A stretch of DNA of 64,000 nucleotides from Leptolyngbya ohadii IS1 (GCF_002215035.1 NZ_NKFP01000006.1:1190530-1254529); one strand, 5' to 3'. Shown: positions 8,764 to 16,638, numbered from the stretch's first letter. The notes: generated from the sequence alone by a model not told the origin. Translations and numbers: made by a program.

Positions 8764-10152
8764 ATGGCAAATTCTAAGATTCGCGGGATGCTCAGCGTCG
8801 GGGAACTAAAGCGCCGGGTCGAAGCGGAGGAAATCGAAACTGTTCTCACCGTCTTTCCCGACCTCTATGGGCGGCTGGTGGGCAAGCGGATCATGGGCGA
8901 GTATTTCGTCAACGATGTGTTGGTGCACGGAGTCCATGCCTGCGACTATCTGCTGGCTTGCGATATGGAAATGGACCCGGTTCCGGGCTACCAGTTCACG
9001 AGCTGGGCGACGGGCTACGGCGACTTTCGTATGGTTCCCGATCTATCGACGCTGCGGGTGGCTTCCTGGCTGGATAAAACGGCGATCGTCCTCTGCGATC
9101 TGCTGAACGAGGAGGAAGACATCGGCATCGAAGTGGCTCCCCGCACGATTCTCAAGAAGCAGACTGATGCGGCAAAGGCGTTGGGCTATACGGCAATGGG
9201 TGCGTCGGAGCTGGAACTCTACCTGTTCTCCGATTCCTACGAAGAGGCTCGCCGCAAGCACTATCACGACCTGAATCCGATCGGGCACTACATCGAGGAC
9301 TACCACATCTTCCAGGGCACAAAAGAAGAGTTTGTGATCGGCGCAATACGCAAACACCTCGATCGATCAGGCATTCCCGTCGAATTTTCTAAAGGCGAAT
9401 GGGGACCGGGACAGCAGGAAATTAACCTGCGCTACGCCGATTTTCTGGAAATGTGCGATCGCCATGTCCTCTACAAGCATCTGGCAAAAGAGATTGCGTG
9501 GCAGAATAACGTCTCGCTCACCTTTATGGCAAAGTGGGACGAACGGTTTGCGGGGTCGAGTATGCACCTCCACGCCAGCCTGTGGGACGAAGCAGGTAAA
9601 GCACTCTTTCCGGGTGAGGAAGCCTTCGGACCCGTTCACAGTTCGCCGCAGTTTCGCTGGTTCCTGGGTGGCTGGATGAAGCACGTCCGTGAAATTTTCG
9701 CCTTCTACGCCCCCTATCCTTCCTCCTACAAGCGCTACGTTGCAGGTTCCTTTGCACCCACCGGAATCGCCTGGTCTTACGACAACCGCACGGCAGGTTT
9801 CCGCGTCTTGGGTCATGGATCGGCTTTACGGCTGGAATGTCGCGCCCCCGGAGCCGATGCCAACCCCTATCTGTCCTTTGCCGTCACCCTCGCCGCCGGA
9901 CTGGACGGAATCAAAAACCAGATCGAACCACCCCCCATGTTTGAAGGCGATGTCTACGCCGCCCAAGATCTCCCCCGGATGCCGATGAGCCTGCTGGAAT
10001 CCATCCACGAGCTAGAGAAAAGCACCTGGGCAAGAGAGGCTTTAGGCGATGCCGTCGTCGAACACTACCTGCACTTCTTCCGCACCGAGCAGCGCAAATT
10101 TGACGAAGTGGTGACGAGTTGGGAGCGATCGCGGTATTTTGAGCGAGCCTAG
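8764..10152 (+). CDS. glutamine synthetase-like gamma-glutamyl-amine ligase (GlnA4/PuuA type)
   Basis: Glutamine synthetase fold protein of 462 residues. Metal and substrate residues can be recognised: Glu149 and Glu151 in SELELYLF, Glu219 in GPGQQEINL, His270 in GSSMHLHAS, Arg324 in YKRYVAG, and Glu358/Arg360 in LECRAPGADANPY. The replacement of the usual IRIP by ECRAP and the segment LACDMEMDPVPGY point to the GS-like ligases that attach glutamate to amines rather than to housekeeping GlnA; GlnA4 of Streptomyces coelicolor is the characterised gamma-glutamylethanolamide synthetase of this type. The start ATG 8764 fits the family N-terminus; an upstream TTG (8653) would add an unrelated basic extension. 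It lies 134 nt after the aldehyde dehydrogenase. Confidence 0.88.
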   Translation: MANSKIRGMLSVGELKRRVEAEEIETVLTVFPDLYGRLVGKRIMGEYFVNDVLVHGVHACDYLLACDMEMDPVPGYQFTSWATGYGDFRMVPDLSTLRVASWLDKTAIVLCDLLNEEEDIGIEVAPRTILKKQTDAAKALGYTAMGASELELYLFSDSYEEARRKHYHDLNPIGHYIEDYHIFQGTKEEFVIGAIRKHLDRSGIPVEFSKGEWGPGQQEINLRYADFLEMCDRHVLYKHLAKEIAWQNNVSLTFMAKWDERFAGSSMHLHASLWDEAGKALFPGEEAFGPVHSSPQFRWFLGGWMKHVREIFAFYAPYPSSYKRYVAGSFAPTGIAWSYDNRTAGFRVLGHGSALRLECRAPGADANPYLSFAVTLAAGLDGIKNQIEPPPMFEGDVYAAQDLPRMPMSLLESIHELEKSTWAREALGDAVVEHYLHFFRTEQRKFDEVVTSWERSRYFERA

Positions 10153-10156
10153 TTTG

Positions 10157-10405
10157 GGGAGTAGATGGGTGGATGAGTGGATGAGTGGATGAGTGAATGA
10201 GTAGGCGGGTGAAAGGGAGATTTGTTGGGTTCTCGCTTTTAAGCCTTATGTGCTGCAAATCTGATGTAGATCTTGATTTGAAGCGATCGCCCCTGCAATC
10301 CGCCTATCGAAAGCCCAAATTGCGTCATCTCTCCAACCAGCCCGATCGCCCCACCTCACCCACCTCCCCCATCCACTTCCCACTCCCCACTCTCCATTAC
10401 CTATC
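10157..10405. repeat. paired complementary low-complexity arms (ligase-SDR gap)
   Basis: A second instance of the G-rich/C-rich arm pair in the same gene cluster. GGATGAGT units (about 10157-10215) face CACC/CACTCCC units (about 10347-10405) across a unique core of about 130 bp that includes a GCGATCGC octamer. The left arm begins directly after the ligase stop codon and the right arm ends about 24 bp before the SDR start. Confidence 0.75.
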
Positions 10406-10428
10406 CATCTACAAAAAAGGAACCCCAA

Positions 10429-11202
10429 ATGCGTCTAAAAAACAAAGTTGCCCTAATCACCGGAGCCGCTAGCGGAATTGGTCGTGAATCAGCCTTACTC
10501 TTCGCTAAAGAAGGAGCAAAAGTTGTTGTTTCTGATGTGAATGAGGCAGCGGGACAGGAGGCGGTTGAGAAGATTCGATCGAATGGTGGTGAAGCCATTT
10601 TTGTGAAAGCAGATGTCTCTAAATCTGCGGATGCTAAAGGGATGATTGAGGCGGCAGAAAATACATACGGTCAGCTCAACATTTTGTTTAATAATGCGGG
10701 CATTTTTCACGCTGCTGATAATTCAGTTTTAGATACGGAAGAGGATATCTGGGATCTGACGATGAACATCAACTTAAAAGGGGTGTTCCTGGGCTGTAAG
10801 TATGGCGTTCCGGCACTCCTACGATCGGGCGGCGGCTCGATTATCAACACGGCTTCCTTTGTGGCGGTACTGGGGGCGGCAACGCCTCAGATTGCTTATA
10901 CGGCAAGTAAGGGCGGTGTGCTGGCGATGACTCGCGAAATTGCGATCGAGTTTGCCCGTCAGAATATTCGAGCGAATGCCCTTTGTCCCGGACCCGTCCA
11001 GACTCCCCTGCTGGAAGAACTGATGTCCGATCCGGCACGGAAGCAGCGACGCATGGTACATATCCCGCCCGGTAGACTGGCGCAGGCAACGGATATTGCT
11101 CAGGCAGCTTTGTTCCTGGCAAGCGATGATTCTGCCTATGTGAATGGCACGACGTTCCTGGTGGATGGCGGCATTACTTCGGCATACGTTACACCAGAGT
11201 AG
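10429..11202 (+). CDS. short-chain dehydrogenase/reductase
   Basis: Classical SDR of 257 residues. It shows the nucleotide-binding TGAASGIG (11-18), the NNAG motif (about 88-91), and the catalytic Ser143, Tyr157 and Lys161 (YTASK). Such enzymes interconvert alcohols and carbonyls with NAD(P)(H). In this cluster the attractive substrate is the alcohol of a gamma-glutamylated amino alcohol, which the aldehyde dehydrogenase could then oxidise further; this is inference, since SDRs of the FabG-like group are broad and hard to assign. The hydrolase gene follows after 14 nt, so the two are very likely cotranscribed. Confidence 0.9.
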   Translation: MRLKNKVALITGAASGIGRESALLFAKEGAKVVVSDVNEAAGQEAVEKIRSNGGEAIFVKADVSKSADAKGMIEAAENTYGQLNILFNNAGIFHAADNSVLDTEEDIWDLTMNINLKGVFLGCKYGVPALLRSGGGSIINTASFVAVLGAATPQIAYTASKGGVLAMTREIAIEFARQNIRANALCPGPVQTPLLEELMSDPARKQRRMVHIPPGRLAQATDIAQAALFLASDDSAYVNGTTFLVDGGITSAYVTPE

Positions 11203-11216
11203 GTGTGTCCTCATTT

Positions 11217-11948
11217 ATGATTTTTCCTATGTCTGTCCCCTTGATTGGCATCACTGCCTACAGCCGCAACGAAGCCGGAGAGATTTCACTGCCGGGTGCC
11301 TACCTAGACGCCGTCCAGCTTGCGGGCGGAACGCCGATCATCCTGCCGCTTCAGCCCCTTACCGAAAAGCAGGTCGATCGCCTTTTGGACTCGATCGATG
11401 GCTTAATTTTTGCTGGCGGGGGCGATATTCATCCTTCGATGTACGGGGGAGAGAATCATCCGACGCTGTATCTAATGGATCAGGAGCGGGATGAGTTTGA
11501 GCTGGCGTTAGCCCGTGCCGTCCTGAAGCGGGATCTGCCGACGCTGGGCATTTGTCGGGGAATGCAGATCTTAAGTGTGGCAAGCGGGGCGGCGCTAATT
11601 CCCCATGTGCCGGATGTGTACGGAGAGTCGATCGCCCATCGTCTGGATCATCCCCGTCGCCCAATCCATCATCCGGTGACGCTGGCGACAGGAAGCCAAA
11701 TTGCACAGGTGATGGGCAGTCAGGAAATTACGGTAATGTCGTGGCATCATCAGGCGGTACGGCAGGTTCCTCCCGGCTGGCGATCGGCGGCTTCTGCGTC
11801 GGATGGTCTGGTGGAAGCGATCGAGCGAATCGATCGTCCCTGGCTGATTGGAGTTCAGTGGCATCCAGAACTGTCTCCAGAAGATCCGGCACATCAGCAG
11901 ATTTTTAGGGCACTGGTGCAGGCAGCGGCGCAGTATGGCGATCGCTAG
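11217..11948 (+). CDS. class I glutamine amidotransferase-like hydrolase (PuuD-type gamma-glutamyl hydrolase)
   Basis: Soluble hydrolase of about 243 residues with the peptidase C26 layout. The nucleophile is Cys113 in LGICRGMQIL, and His216 and Glu218 sit in GVQWHPELSPED. PuuD-family enzymes cleave the gamma-glutamyl bond of gamma-glutamyl-GABA and related compounds, releasing glutamate, which would be the last step of the pathway suggested by the cluster. The start is uncertain among GTG 11205, ATG 11217 and ATG 11229; none has a strong ribosome binding site, and translational coupling to the SDR stop codon is likely. Confidence 0.88.
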   Translation: MIFPMSVPLIGITAYSRNEAGEISLPGAYLDAVQLAGGTPIILPLQPLTEKQVDRLLDSIDGLIFAGGGDIHPSMYGGENHPTLYLMDQERDEFELALARAVLKRDLPTLGICRGMQILSVASGAALIPHVPDVYGESIAHRLDHPRRPIHHPVTLATGSQIAQVMGSQEITVMSWHHQAVRQVPPGWRSAASASDGLVEAIERIDRPWLIGVQWHPELSPEDPAHQQIFRALVQAAAQYGDR

Positions 11949-12107
11949 CGTCCAGGAATATTCAGCTTCAGAAGTATTCGAGAAATATTCGGCGAAATCT
12001 GCCGATCGAACCATCTTTGGCAGAAATTGGGTCTTTCCACAGGCAGAAGCAGGGACAGCAGTAGAAGAGTAGGCTTTAACACAATTGCTGTGTTTGAGAT
12101 AACTGCT

Positions 12108-12269
12108 ATGCAACGTTCTGGTAAAAGGGCAGAGAATCAACCGAATTATCTTCTTGAATATTTATCGCTGGCTCCTGTGTTAGCGGTTGTGTCCGTCTCT
12201 GTTGCCATCTCCACCTGGATTATTTTTAACGCCTATTTCCCCGATCTGCTGTTCCACCCGATGCCCTAG
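12108..12269 (+). CDS. psaJ: PsaJ-like photosystem I subunit IX, divergent and unlinked to psaF
   Basis: Protein of 53 residues with one membrane span. The segments YLSLAPVLA and FNAYFPDLLFHP match the start and end of PsaJ (photosystem I subunit IX, normally about 40 residues with one helix). In typical PsaJ the helix ends GxLIEFNRFFPD; here this reads STWIIFNAYFPD, so the conserved Glu and Arg are absent, while the His of LLFHP is kept. It also has an extra charged N-terminus of about 13 residues (QRSGKRAENQ). psaJ normally follows psaF, but here it stands alone between an amine catabolic cluster and an unrelated gene. A terminator follows. Assignment to the family is good; function in photosystem I is inferred. 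Confidence 0.75.
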   Translation: MQRSGKRAENQPNYLLEYLSLAPVLAVVSVSVAISTWIIFNAYFPDLLFHPMP

Positions 12270-12316
12270 AACCGTATCGGAAGATCGAATTTCTGCTAAA
12301 AACTCAACGTTGATTT

Positions 12317-12352
12317 AGGGAGAATTGAAGCAATTCAGTGGCTCCCTTTTTT
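12317..12352 (+). terminator. intrinsic terminator after psaJ-like gene
   Basis: AGGGAG (12317-12322) pairs with CTCCCT (12342-12347), followed by a run of T. A nested GAATTG-AAG-CAATTC hairpin lies inside. Confidence 0.75.
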
Positions 12353-12383
12353 ATGCGTCTTATGTATTTTTTTACGCCATGAG

Positions 12384-12854
12384 TCAGGTGATTCGATCGT
12401 CTGAACGAGAGTGCCAAGATTGAGAGCGCCAAAGCTGAACTGCACTCCAGACAAACGGAATAAGCAGGGCACTGATCCAGAAGAAAAAGCCCACTTCAAG
12501 GCGTTCCAGATTCAGCTTGCCTACCCCGGCTTCATCAGCGGGAAGCGTTTGACGAAACAGCAGCAGGGTATTTGCCGCGAAAACCAGGGCAATGCCGCTC
12601 ATTACAGCTGCCCCACGCCACCGATCTGTCCAGAACCAGCAAAGGCTAAGCAAGTACCAGGGATTTGCCGCCCAGCCAAACTGCAAGAAGAAAAAGCCTA
12701 GCCATCCCAGCAAGAGCACAGTTAACCCATTCCAAATATCAGGCGTGCCTGCACCGGCAGCAGAGGTCGAGAAAGTTTTGACAAAGCGAAACGCCGGACT
12801 CGCCAGGGATAGCGCGTACAGAAATAGGCTGGCAAAAACGGGAAGGCGCTGCAT
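12384..12854 (-). CDS. unrecognised membrane protein
   Basis: Protein of about 156 residues with four probable membrane helices, rich in Trp, Phe and Leu (for example LLGWLGFFFLQFGW). A charged loop EAGVGKLNLERLE precedes the last helix. I do not recognise a family. The start is taken at ATG 12854 (MQRLPVF); a TTG at 12881 would add nine residues. It lies 38 nt downstream of the RTX-type gene on the same strand and may be cotranscribed with it. Confidence 0.6.
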   Translation of the reverse strand: MQRLPVFASLFLYALSLASPAFRFVKTFSTSAAGAGTPDIWNGLTVLLLGWLGFFFLQFGWAANPWYLLSLCWFWTDRWRGAAVMSGIALVFAANTLLLFRQTLPADEAGVGKLNLERLEVGFFFWISALLIPFVWSAVQLWRSQSWHSRSDDRIT

Positions 12855-12892
12855 GAAGGGTTGAATGGCGATCGATCGCAATTCGTAAAATC

Positions 12893-13801
12893 TTAGAACA
12901 CAAAATTTCGCCGACCGATGTCATCAAACTCCACATTTTCCAGCGTTGCCAGCGTCTTAAACGGCTGATCGCCCCCATTTCCATCCGCATCTACGCGAAT
13001 AATCGTAGTTTCCTCATCGTCACGCACGATAATCACATAGTCTTCAAACTTGTCGGAGCTGGTGAAATTATCGCCCTGGAACAGACGGCTCAGATCTAGC
13101 ACATCCCTGCGGCGATCGAAATCTGTGATCGTATCTCCCCGATCTTCAAACGAGTTATAAACAAACCGATTTGTGCCGCCTCCGCCCGCCAGACGATCGG
13201 GTTGGCGTCCTCCTATCAAAACATCATCCCCCCGTCCGCCCAGCAGCAGATCCCGTGCGCCCTGCCCGACTAAACGATCGGCTCCATTGCCGCCAAACAG
13301 CGAATCCCGCGCCGCGCCACCTTCCAGCACGTCATTGCCGTTATTGCCACGCAGCTCATCCCGACCGCTGCCGCCGGATAGTTCATCGTTGCCCTGATCG
13401 CCAAACAAGCGATCGTTGCCGTTACCGCCAAACAAGCGATCGTCCCGCCGACCACCAAACAAGCGATCGTTTCCCCCATCGCCAAACAGCGAATCCGATG
13501 CTCCTTCTGCCAGGAGGCGATCGTTGCCTGCCCGTCCTTCAATCAGATCCGGGCGGTTTGTGCCGCGCAGCACGTCATTGCCAGGAGTGCCAATGATTTC
13601 GTTAAACGAAGTTGGAACAGAAAGCCGTCCGTTCCCCTGAAGCGGCTGAATGGTAGTAACAATTAAATCCCGCGCCTCATCGCTCAGCAAATCCTCCGGT
13701 GCAGGCATGATCGTCAGCATCCCCGAGTCGTCATTCTGCAATGAAGGGGAGTTGGCAGAACCAGAAGCAGGATCAGACAGAGGAAAACGAACTACAGTCA
13801 T
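12893..13801 (-). CDS. RTX (hemolysin-type) calcium-binding repeat protein
   Basis: Acidic protein of about 302 residues. Residues from about 80 to 215 form a run of glycine-rich nonapeptide repeats of the GGxGxDxLx type (GNGNDRLFG, GGNGADRLVG, GGRGDDVLIG), which bind calcium in a beta-roll. The C-terminal part (TNRFVYNSFEDRGDTITDF...) resembles the end domain of type I-secreted proteins. No enzymatic domain is visible, so export to the surface or medium is the main inference; no type I exporter is adjacent, although an ABC exporter of other type lies at 43914. The CGATCG core of HIP1 is built into many of the Asp-Arg codons of the repeats. The start ATG 13801 lacks a clear ribosome binding site. 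Confidence 0.88.
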   Translation of the reverse strand: MTVVRFPLSDPASGSANSPSLQNDDSGMLTIMPAPEDLLSDEARDLIVTTIQPLQGNGRLSVPTSFNEIIGTPGNDVLRGTNRPDLIEGRAGNDRLLAEGASDSLFGDGGNDRLFGGRRDDRLFGGNGNDRLFGDQGNDELSGGSGRDELRGNNGNDVLEGGAARDSLFGGNGADRLVGQGARDLLLGGRGDDVLIGGRQPDRLAGGGGTNRFVYNSFEDRGDTITDFDRRRDVLDLSRLFQGDNFTSSDKFEDYVIIVRDDEETTIIRVDADGNGGDQPFKTLATLENVEFDDIGRRNFVF

Positions 13802-14348
13802 GTTTCGCAGGGTCAATGAGTGGGGTGAGTGGAGTGAACGATCGAACCAGATGCGCTGCTGTTGCAGTCAGATCCGGAAGGAGAGCCATCAGGCTTCAAC
13901 GCCATCAGACCTGAGACTCGCAAAGTGTACCATGTCCGGCTACCCCGGTTACGAGTCATTCGGCATTCGACGTTGCACAGTGCCTAGAAGTTTCACGGCG
14001 ATCAACCTAATTTCTGCCTGATTCCTGCCTAATTTCCGCCTAATTCCTGCTATAAATCCACGGTTGCCGGGATCATCCTGCTGCGATAAGGTGTTTGGGG
14101 TCATTTGCGTAGTTTTCTTCTCATTCAATTAAAATTCCACGGCAGTTTCTAAACTGGTCGTTTTCTGACTCCAGATGGGGTGAAGTTTGTCAGAATGATG
14201 ATTTGGGACTGGAGAAATTTGGGCAGGTTTCTGGCGAAGATTTCTGGCAAGATTTCTGGCAAGGATTTTTGTCAAAGGCTTCTGGCGAATCCTCTGGGTC
14301 AGGTTTCTGGTTTATAAGGGTCAGTTTTATAAGGGTCAGTAGTGGGTC
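13802..14348. other. intergenic region with degenerate repeats
   Basis: No gene is supported. From 14225 to 14340 the DNA consists of imperfect copies of AGATTTCTGGCAA followed by two copies of TTTATAAGGGTCAG, reaching to 8 bp before the kinase start. The rest holds presumed divergent promoters and imperfect CTGCCTAATT repeats near 14020-14050. Confidence 0.6.
14225..14340. repeat. degenerate TTTCTGGCAAGA and TATAAGGGTCAGT repeats
   Basis: At least four imperfect copies of a 12-14-bp TTTCTGGC unit are followed by a tandem duplication of TTTATAAGGGTCAG, directly upstream of the kinase gene. Confidence 0.75.
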
Positions 14349-15152
14349 ATGCAGCTCCCGATTTCGGCTGGAACCGTTTTGCAAAATCGCTATCGCGTCC
14401 TCAGCATCCTGGGTCAGGGTGGATTTGGGCGTACCTATCTGGCAGAAGACCAGGGGCGGTTTAACGAACGCTGCGCCCTCAAAGAATTTATTGCCCCCCA
14501 CGGCAGCGACTATACCCTCAGCAAATCGAAAGAGCTGTTCCAGCGGGAAGCCGCCATTCTCTATCAGATCAGCCATCCTCAGATTCCCCAGTTCCGCGCC
14601 ACCTTCGAGGAAAATGCCCGCCTGTTTCTTGTTCAGGACTACGTAGACGGCAAAACCTACCGCACCCTGCTCAACGATCGCCGCACGATGGGCGTTGCTT
14701 TCTCCGAATCAGAAGTCCTCCAGCTCATTTTGAACCTGCTGCCTGTCCTGGCTCATATCCACGGCAAAGGCATCATTCACCGGGACATCGCCCCCGACAA
14801 TATTATTCTGCGCCAGTCCGATGGTCTGCCCGTGCTGATCGATTTTGGCGTTGTGAAGGAGATCGTCACCCGCGTTCAGGCACTCGAACAAGCCTCTGAA
14901 ACCATCTCCCCCACGACCGTCGGCAAACTCGGCTACGCCCCGATCGAACAAATGCAGACCGGACGTGCCTATCCCAGCAGCGATCTCTATGCCCTGGCAG
15001 TCACCGCCGTTGTGCTGCTCACCGGACGCGAACCCCAGGAACTCTTCGACGATCGCACCCTTGCCTGGAACTGGCAACCCTTCGCCACCGTGACTCCTGG
15101 CTTTGCCCAGGTGGTTAACCGGATGCTGAGCTACCGTCCTGGCGATCGTTAG
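14349..15152 (+). CDS. Ser/Thr protein kinase, truncated at the end of the kinase domain
   Basis: Hanks-type kinase domain of 267 residues. It shows the glycine loop LGQGGFGRTYLA, the ATP-anchoring Lys in ALKEF, the catalytic HRDIAPDN (HRD with Asn), the metal-binding DFG in LIDFGVVKE, and the APE-like YAPIEQ. The frame stops right after NRMLSYRPGDR, where relatives continue into the last kinase helix, a Pro-rich linker and a membrane helix. The following gene (15160) resumes in another frame with the extracellular-type repeat domain such kinases usually carry. The two pieces therefore look like one gene broken by a deletion plus frameshift. The truncated kinase could still fold, but the last helix is missing. 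Confidence 0.88.
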   Translation: MQLPISAGTVLQNRYRVLSILGQGGFGRTYLAEDQGRFNERCALKEFIAPHGSDYTLSKSKELFQREAAILYQISHPQIPQFRATFEENARLFLVQDYVDGKTYRTLLNDRRTMGVAFSESEVLQLILNLLPVLAHIHGKGIIHRDIAPDNIILRQSDGLPVLIDFGVVKEIVTRVQALEQASETISPTTVGKLGYAPIEQMQTGRAYPSSDLYALAVTAVVLLTGREPQELFDDRTLAWNWQPFATVTPGFAQVVNRMLSYRPGDR

Positions 15153-15159
15153 CGCCATT

Positions 15160-15963
15160 TTGAATAGCTCCCAGCCTCGACCGCTACCCAGCCCGACTCC
15201 GACGCCGATCGTTTCCCCTACGCCCAGCCCCAGCCCGACTCCCGCTCCCGCCGTAGAATACAGCCAGCGCATTGAACTGCCTGCTACAGGCGAAACCCGC
15301 GTTCTGGAGGGCAATCTGAAGGCAAACGATGTTGCGACCTATCTGTTTCCGGCGGAACAGGGGCAAACGCTGATAGCGGTTCTGGAAGGGGAAGGTGTTT
15401 TGCTCAGCGTTTTGGCTCCCAATCGACAACCCGCAGGCGATCGGGCAGAACGGGTGTTGTCCTGGGAAGGTGGTTTGCCCGTCAGCGGAGAATATGCGGT
15501 GCGATTGAGTCCGGTTCAGGGGGTCGCCCAGAGCAACTTCAAGCTGAACCTCACCCTTCAGCCAATTCCGCAGCCCTCCCCCAGTCCTTCGCCCAGCCCC
15601 TCGCCGATCGAACCGACGATCGAGGAAACCCAGGTAAATCTTCCCGTGGGTGAGCCGTTGACCATTAGCGGTCGTGCCAGCGAGAGTTTGATTAAACGCT
15701 ACGTGTTGCAGGTGCAAAGCGGACAGATTCTCAGGGCGGCTATCCAGGGGGGAACGGCTGTTACCCTCAATATTCGCTATCCTAATGGAGAGCTGGTTCC
15801 CAATGCCGAACGGTTGCTGAACTGGGAGGGACAGATTAGCGAAGCAGGTGCCTATCTGGTTGATGTGATCGCCCCTGCCGCGACAGATTTTTCGCTCACC
15901 CTCACCGTTGCCGACCCCGCTTCATCGCCCTCACCTGACGAGCCACCCCTACCCCCTCCCTAA
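15160..15963 (+). pseudogene. detached C-terminal sensor part of Ser/Thr kinase (two PPC-like repeats)
   Basis: Frame of 267 codons starting at a TTG without ribosome binding site, 7 nt after the kinase stop codon. It encodes a Pro/Ser/Thr-rich linker (PSPTPTP), a beta-rich domain of about 100 residues (YSQRIELPATGETRVLEG... ANRQPAGDRAERVLSWEG), a second Pro-rich linker and a second copy (VNLPVGEPLTISGRA... NGELVPNAERLLNWEG). Domains of this type, resembling pre-peptidase C-terminal repeats, sit outside the membrane in many cyanobacterial kinases. No signal peptide or membrane helix is present here, so the piece as it stands could not be exported in the usual way. It may be expressed by coupling or be a remnant; a sequencing error would account for the frame change but not for the missing membrane helix. 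Confidence 0.65.
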
Positions 15964-15968
15964 CCTTC

Positions 15969-16415
15969 ATGACGATTCCTTCTCCTTCTCGCCCTCGCCG
16001 CACAGGGGATTGGGCGATCGATCAGCTTCCCGGTCTGAGTGACGAAAATCGATCGCATCTGCAAGCCCAGGGGATTGAAACCACCCGCCAGCTTTTTCAG
16101 CAAACCCGCACGCCTAAACTGCGGCAGGAACTCGCTTCCCGGCTGCAAATTCACATCCAGCACGTCAACAAGTGGGCAGCCCTGGCGGATCTGTCTCGCG
16201 TTCCGGCGATCGGCTGTCAGTATTGCGGCTTACTGCTCCATGCGGGCATTAGTTCCGTCCGTCAGCTTGCGGAAACGCCCCTCCCCCGGATGCACCGTCT
16301 GATGCTGCGGTTACAGGTTGCCTATCTGCGGCGACAGGATCTTTGCCCCTCGATCGAGCAGATTGCTACCTGGATCGAGCAGGCAAAGCAAATTGTCAGG
16401 CAGGATAGCCTTTAG
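15969..16415 (+). CDS. DUF4332 helix-hairpin-helix protein
   Basis: Small soluble protein of 148 residues. Two helix-hairpin-helix-like segments are visible: IDQLPGLSDENRSHLQAQGI near the start and SRVPAIGCQYCGLLLHAGI in the middle, each followed by a helix of the TxRQLxxx type. This matches the DUF4332 family found in many cyanobacteria, whose function is not established; HhH folds often bind DNA or act in protein contacts. It starts 5 nt after the stop of the preceding kinase remnant, suggesting a common transcript. Confidence 0.75.
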   Translation: MTIPSPSRPRRTGDWAIDQLPGLSDENRSHLQAQGIETTRQLFQQTRTPKLRQELASRLQIHIQHVNKWAALADLSRVPAIGCQYCGLLLHAGISSVRQLAETPLPRMHRLMLRLQVAYLRRQDLCPSIEQIATWIEQAKQIVRQDSL

Positions 16416-16425
16416 AGTCTGGTAC

Positions 16426-16638
16426 TTACGACCCGAACATCTCATCCTCTCGCCCTTTCCACCATTCACCCAAATTCATGAGGGACTGATGGATATCGGC
16501 GAGTTCCTGCTCGTATTCGTTGGGCGTAATGTCTTCCCGCCGCTCCTGGAGTTTTTGCAGCCGCAGCTGTGCCAGAAGCCAGGGCTTATGTATGCCGTCG
16601 GTGGCTTCCAGATATTTTGCTAAGTCGTCGCTGTTCAT
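16426..16638 (-). CDS. small conserved hypothetical protein
   Basis: Highly charged protein of 70 residues, mainly helical (LAQLRLQKLQERREDITPNEYEQEL) with a Trp pair near the end (GEWWKGREDE). I do not recognise a family. The start is taken at ATG 16638 (MNSDDLAKYLE); an upstream start would add 27 unconvincing residues. It converges with the DUF4332 gene, leaving 10 bp between the stop codons. Confidence 0.55.
   Translation of the reverse strand: MNSDDLAKYLEATDGIHKPWLLAQLRLQKLQERREDITPNEYEQELADIHQSLMNLGEWWKGREDEMFGS

Noticed and set aside
5449-11948. Cluster considered as the standard Puu putrescine pathway.
   Set aside because: The FAD-dependent oxidase PuuB is absent and replaced by an SDR, and the permease looks like an ethanolamine carrier; putrescine remains possible but less likely.
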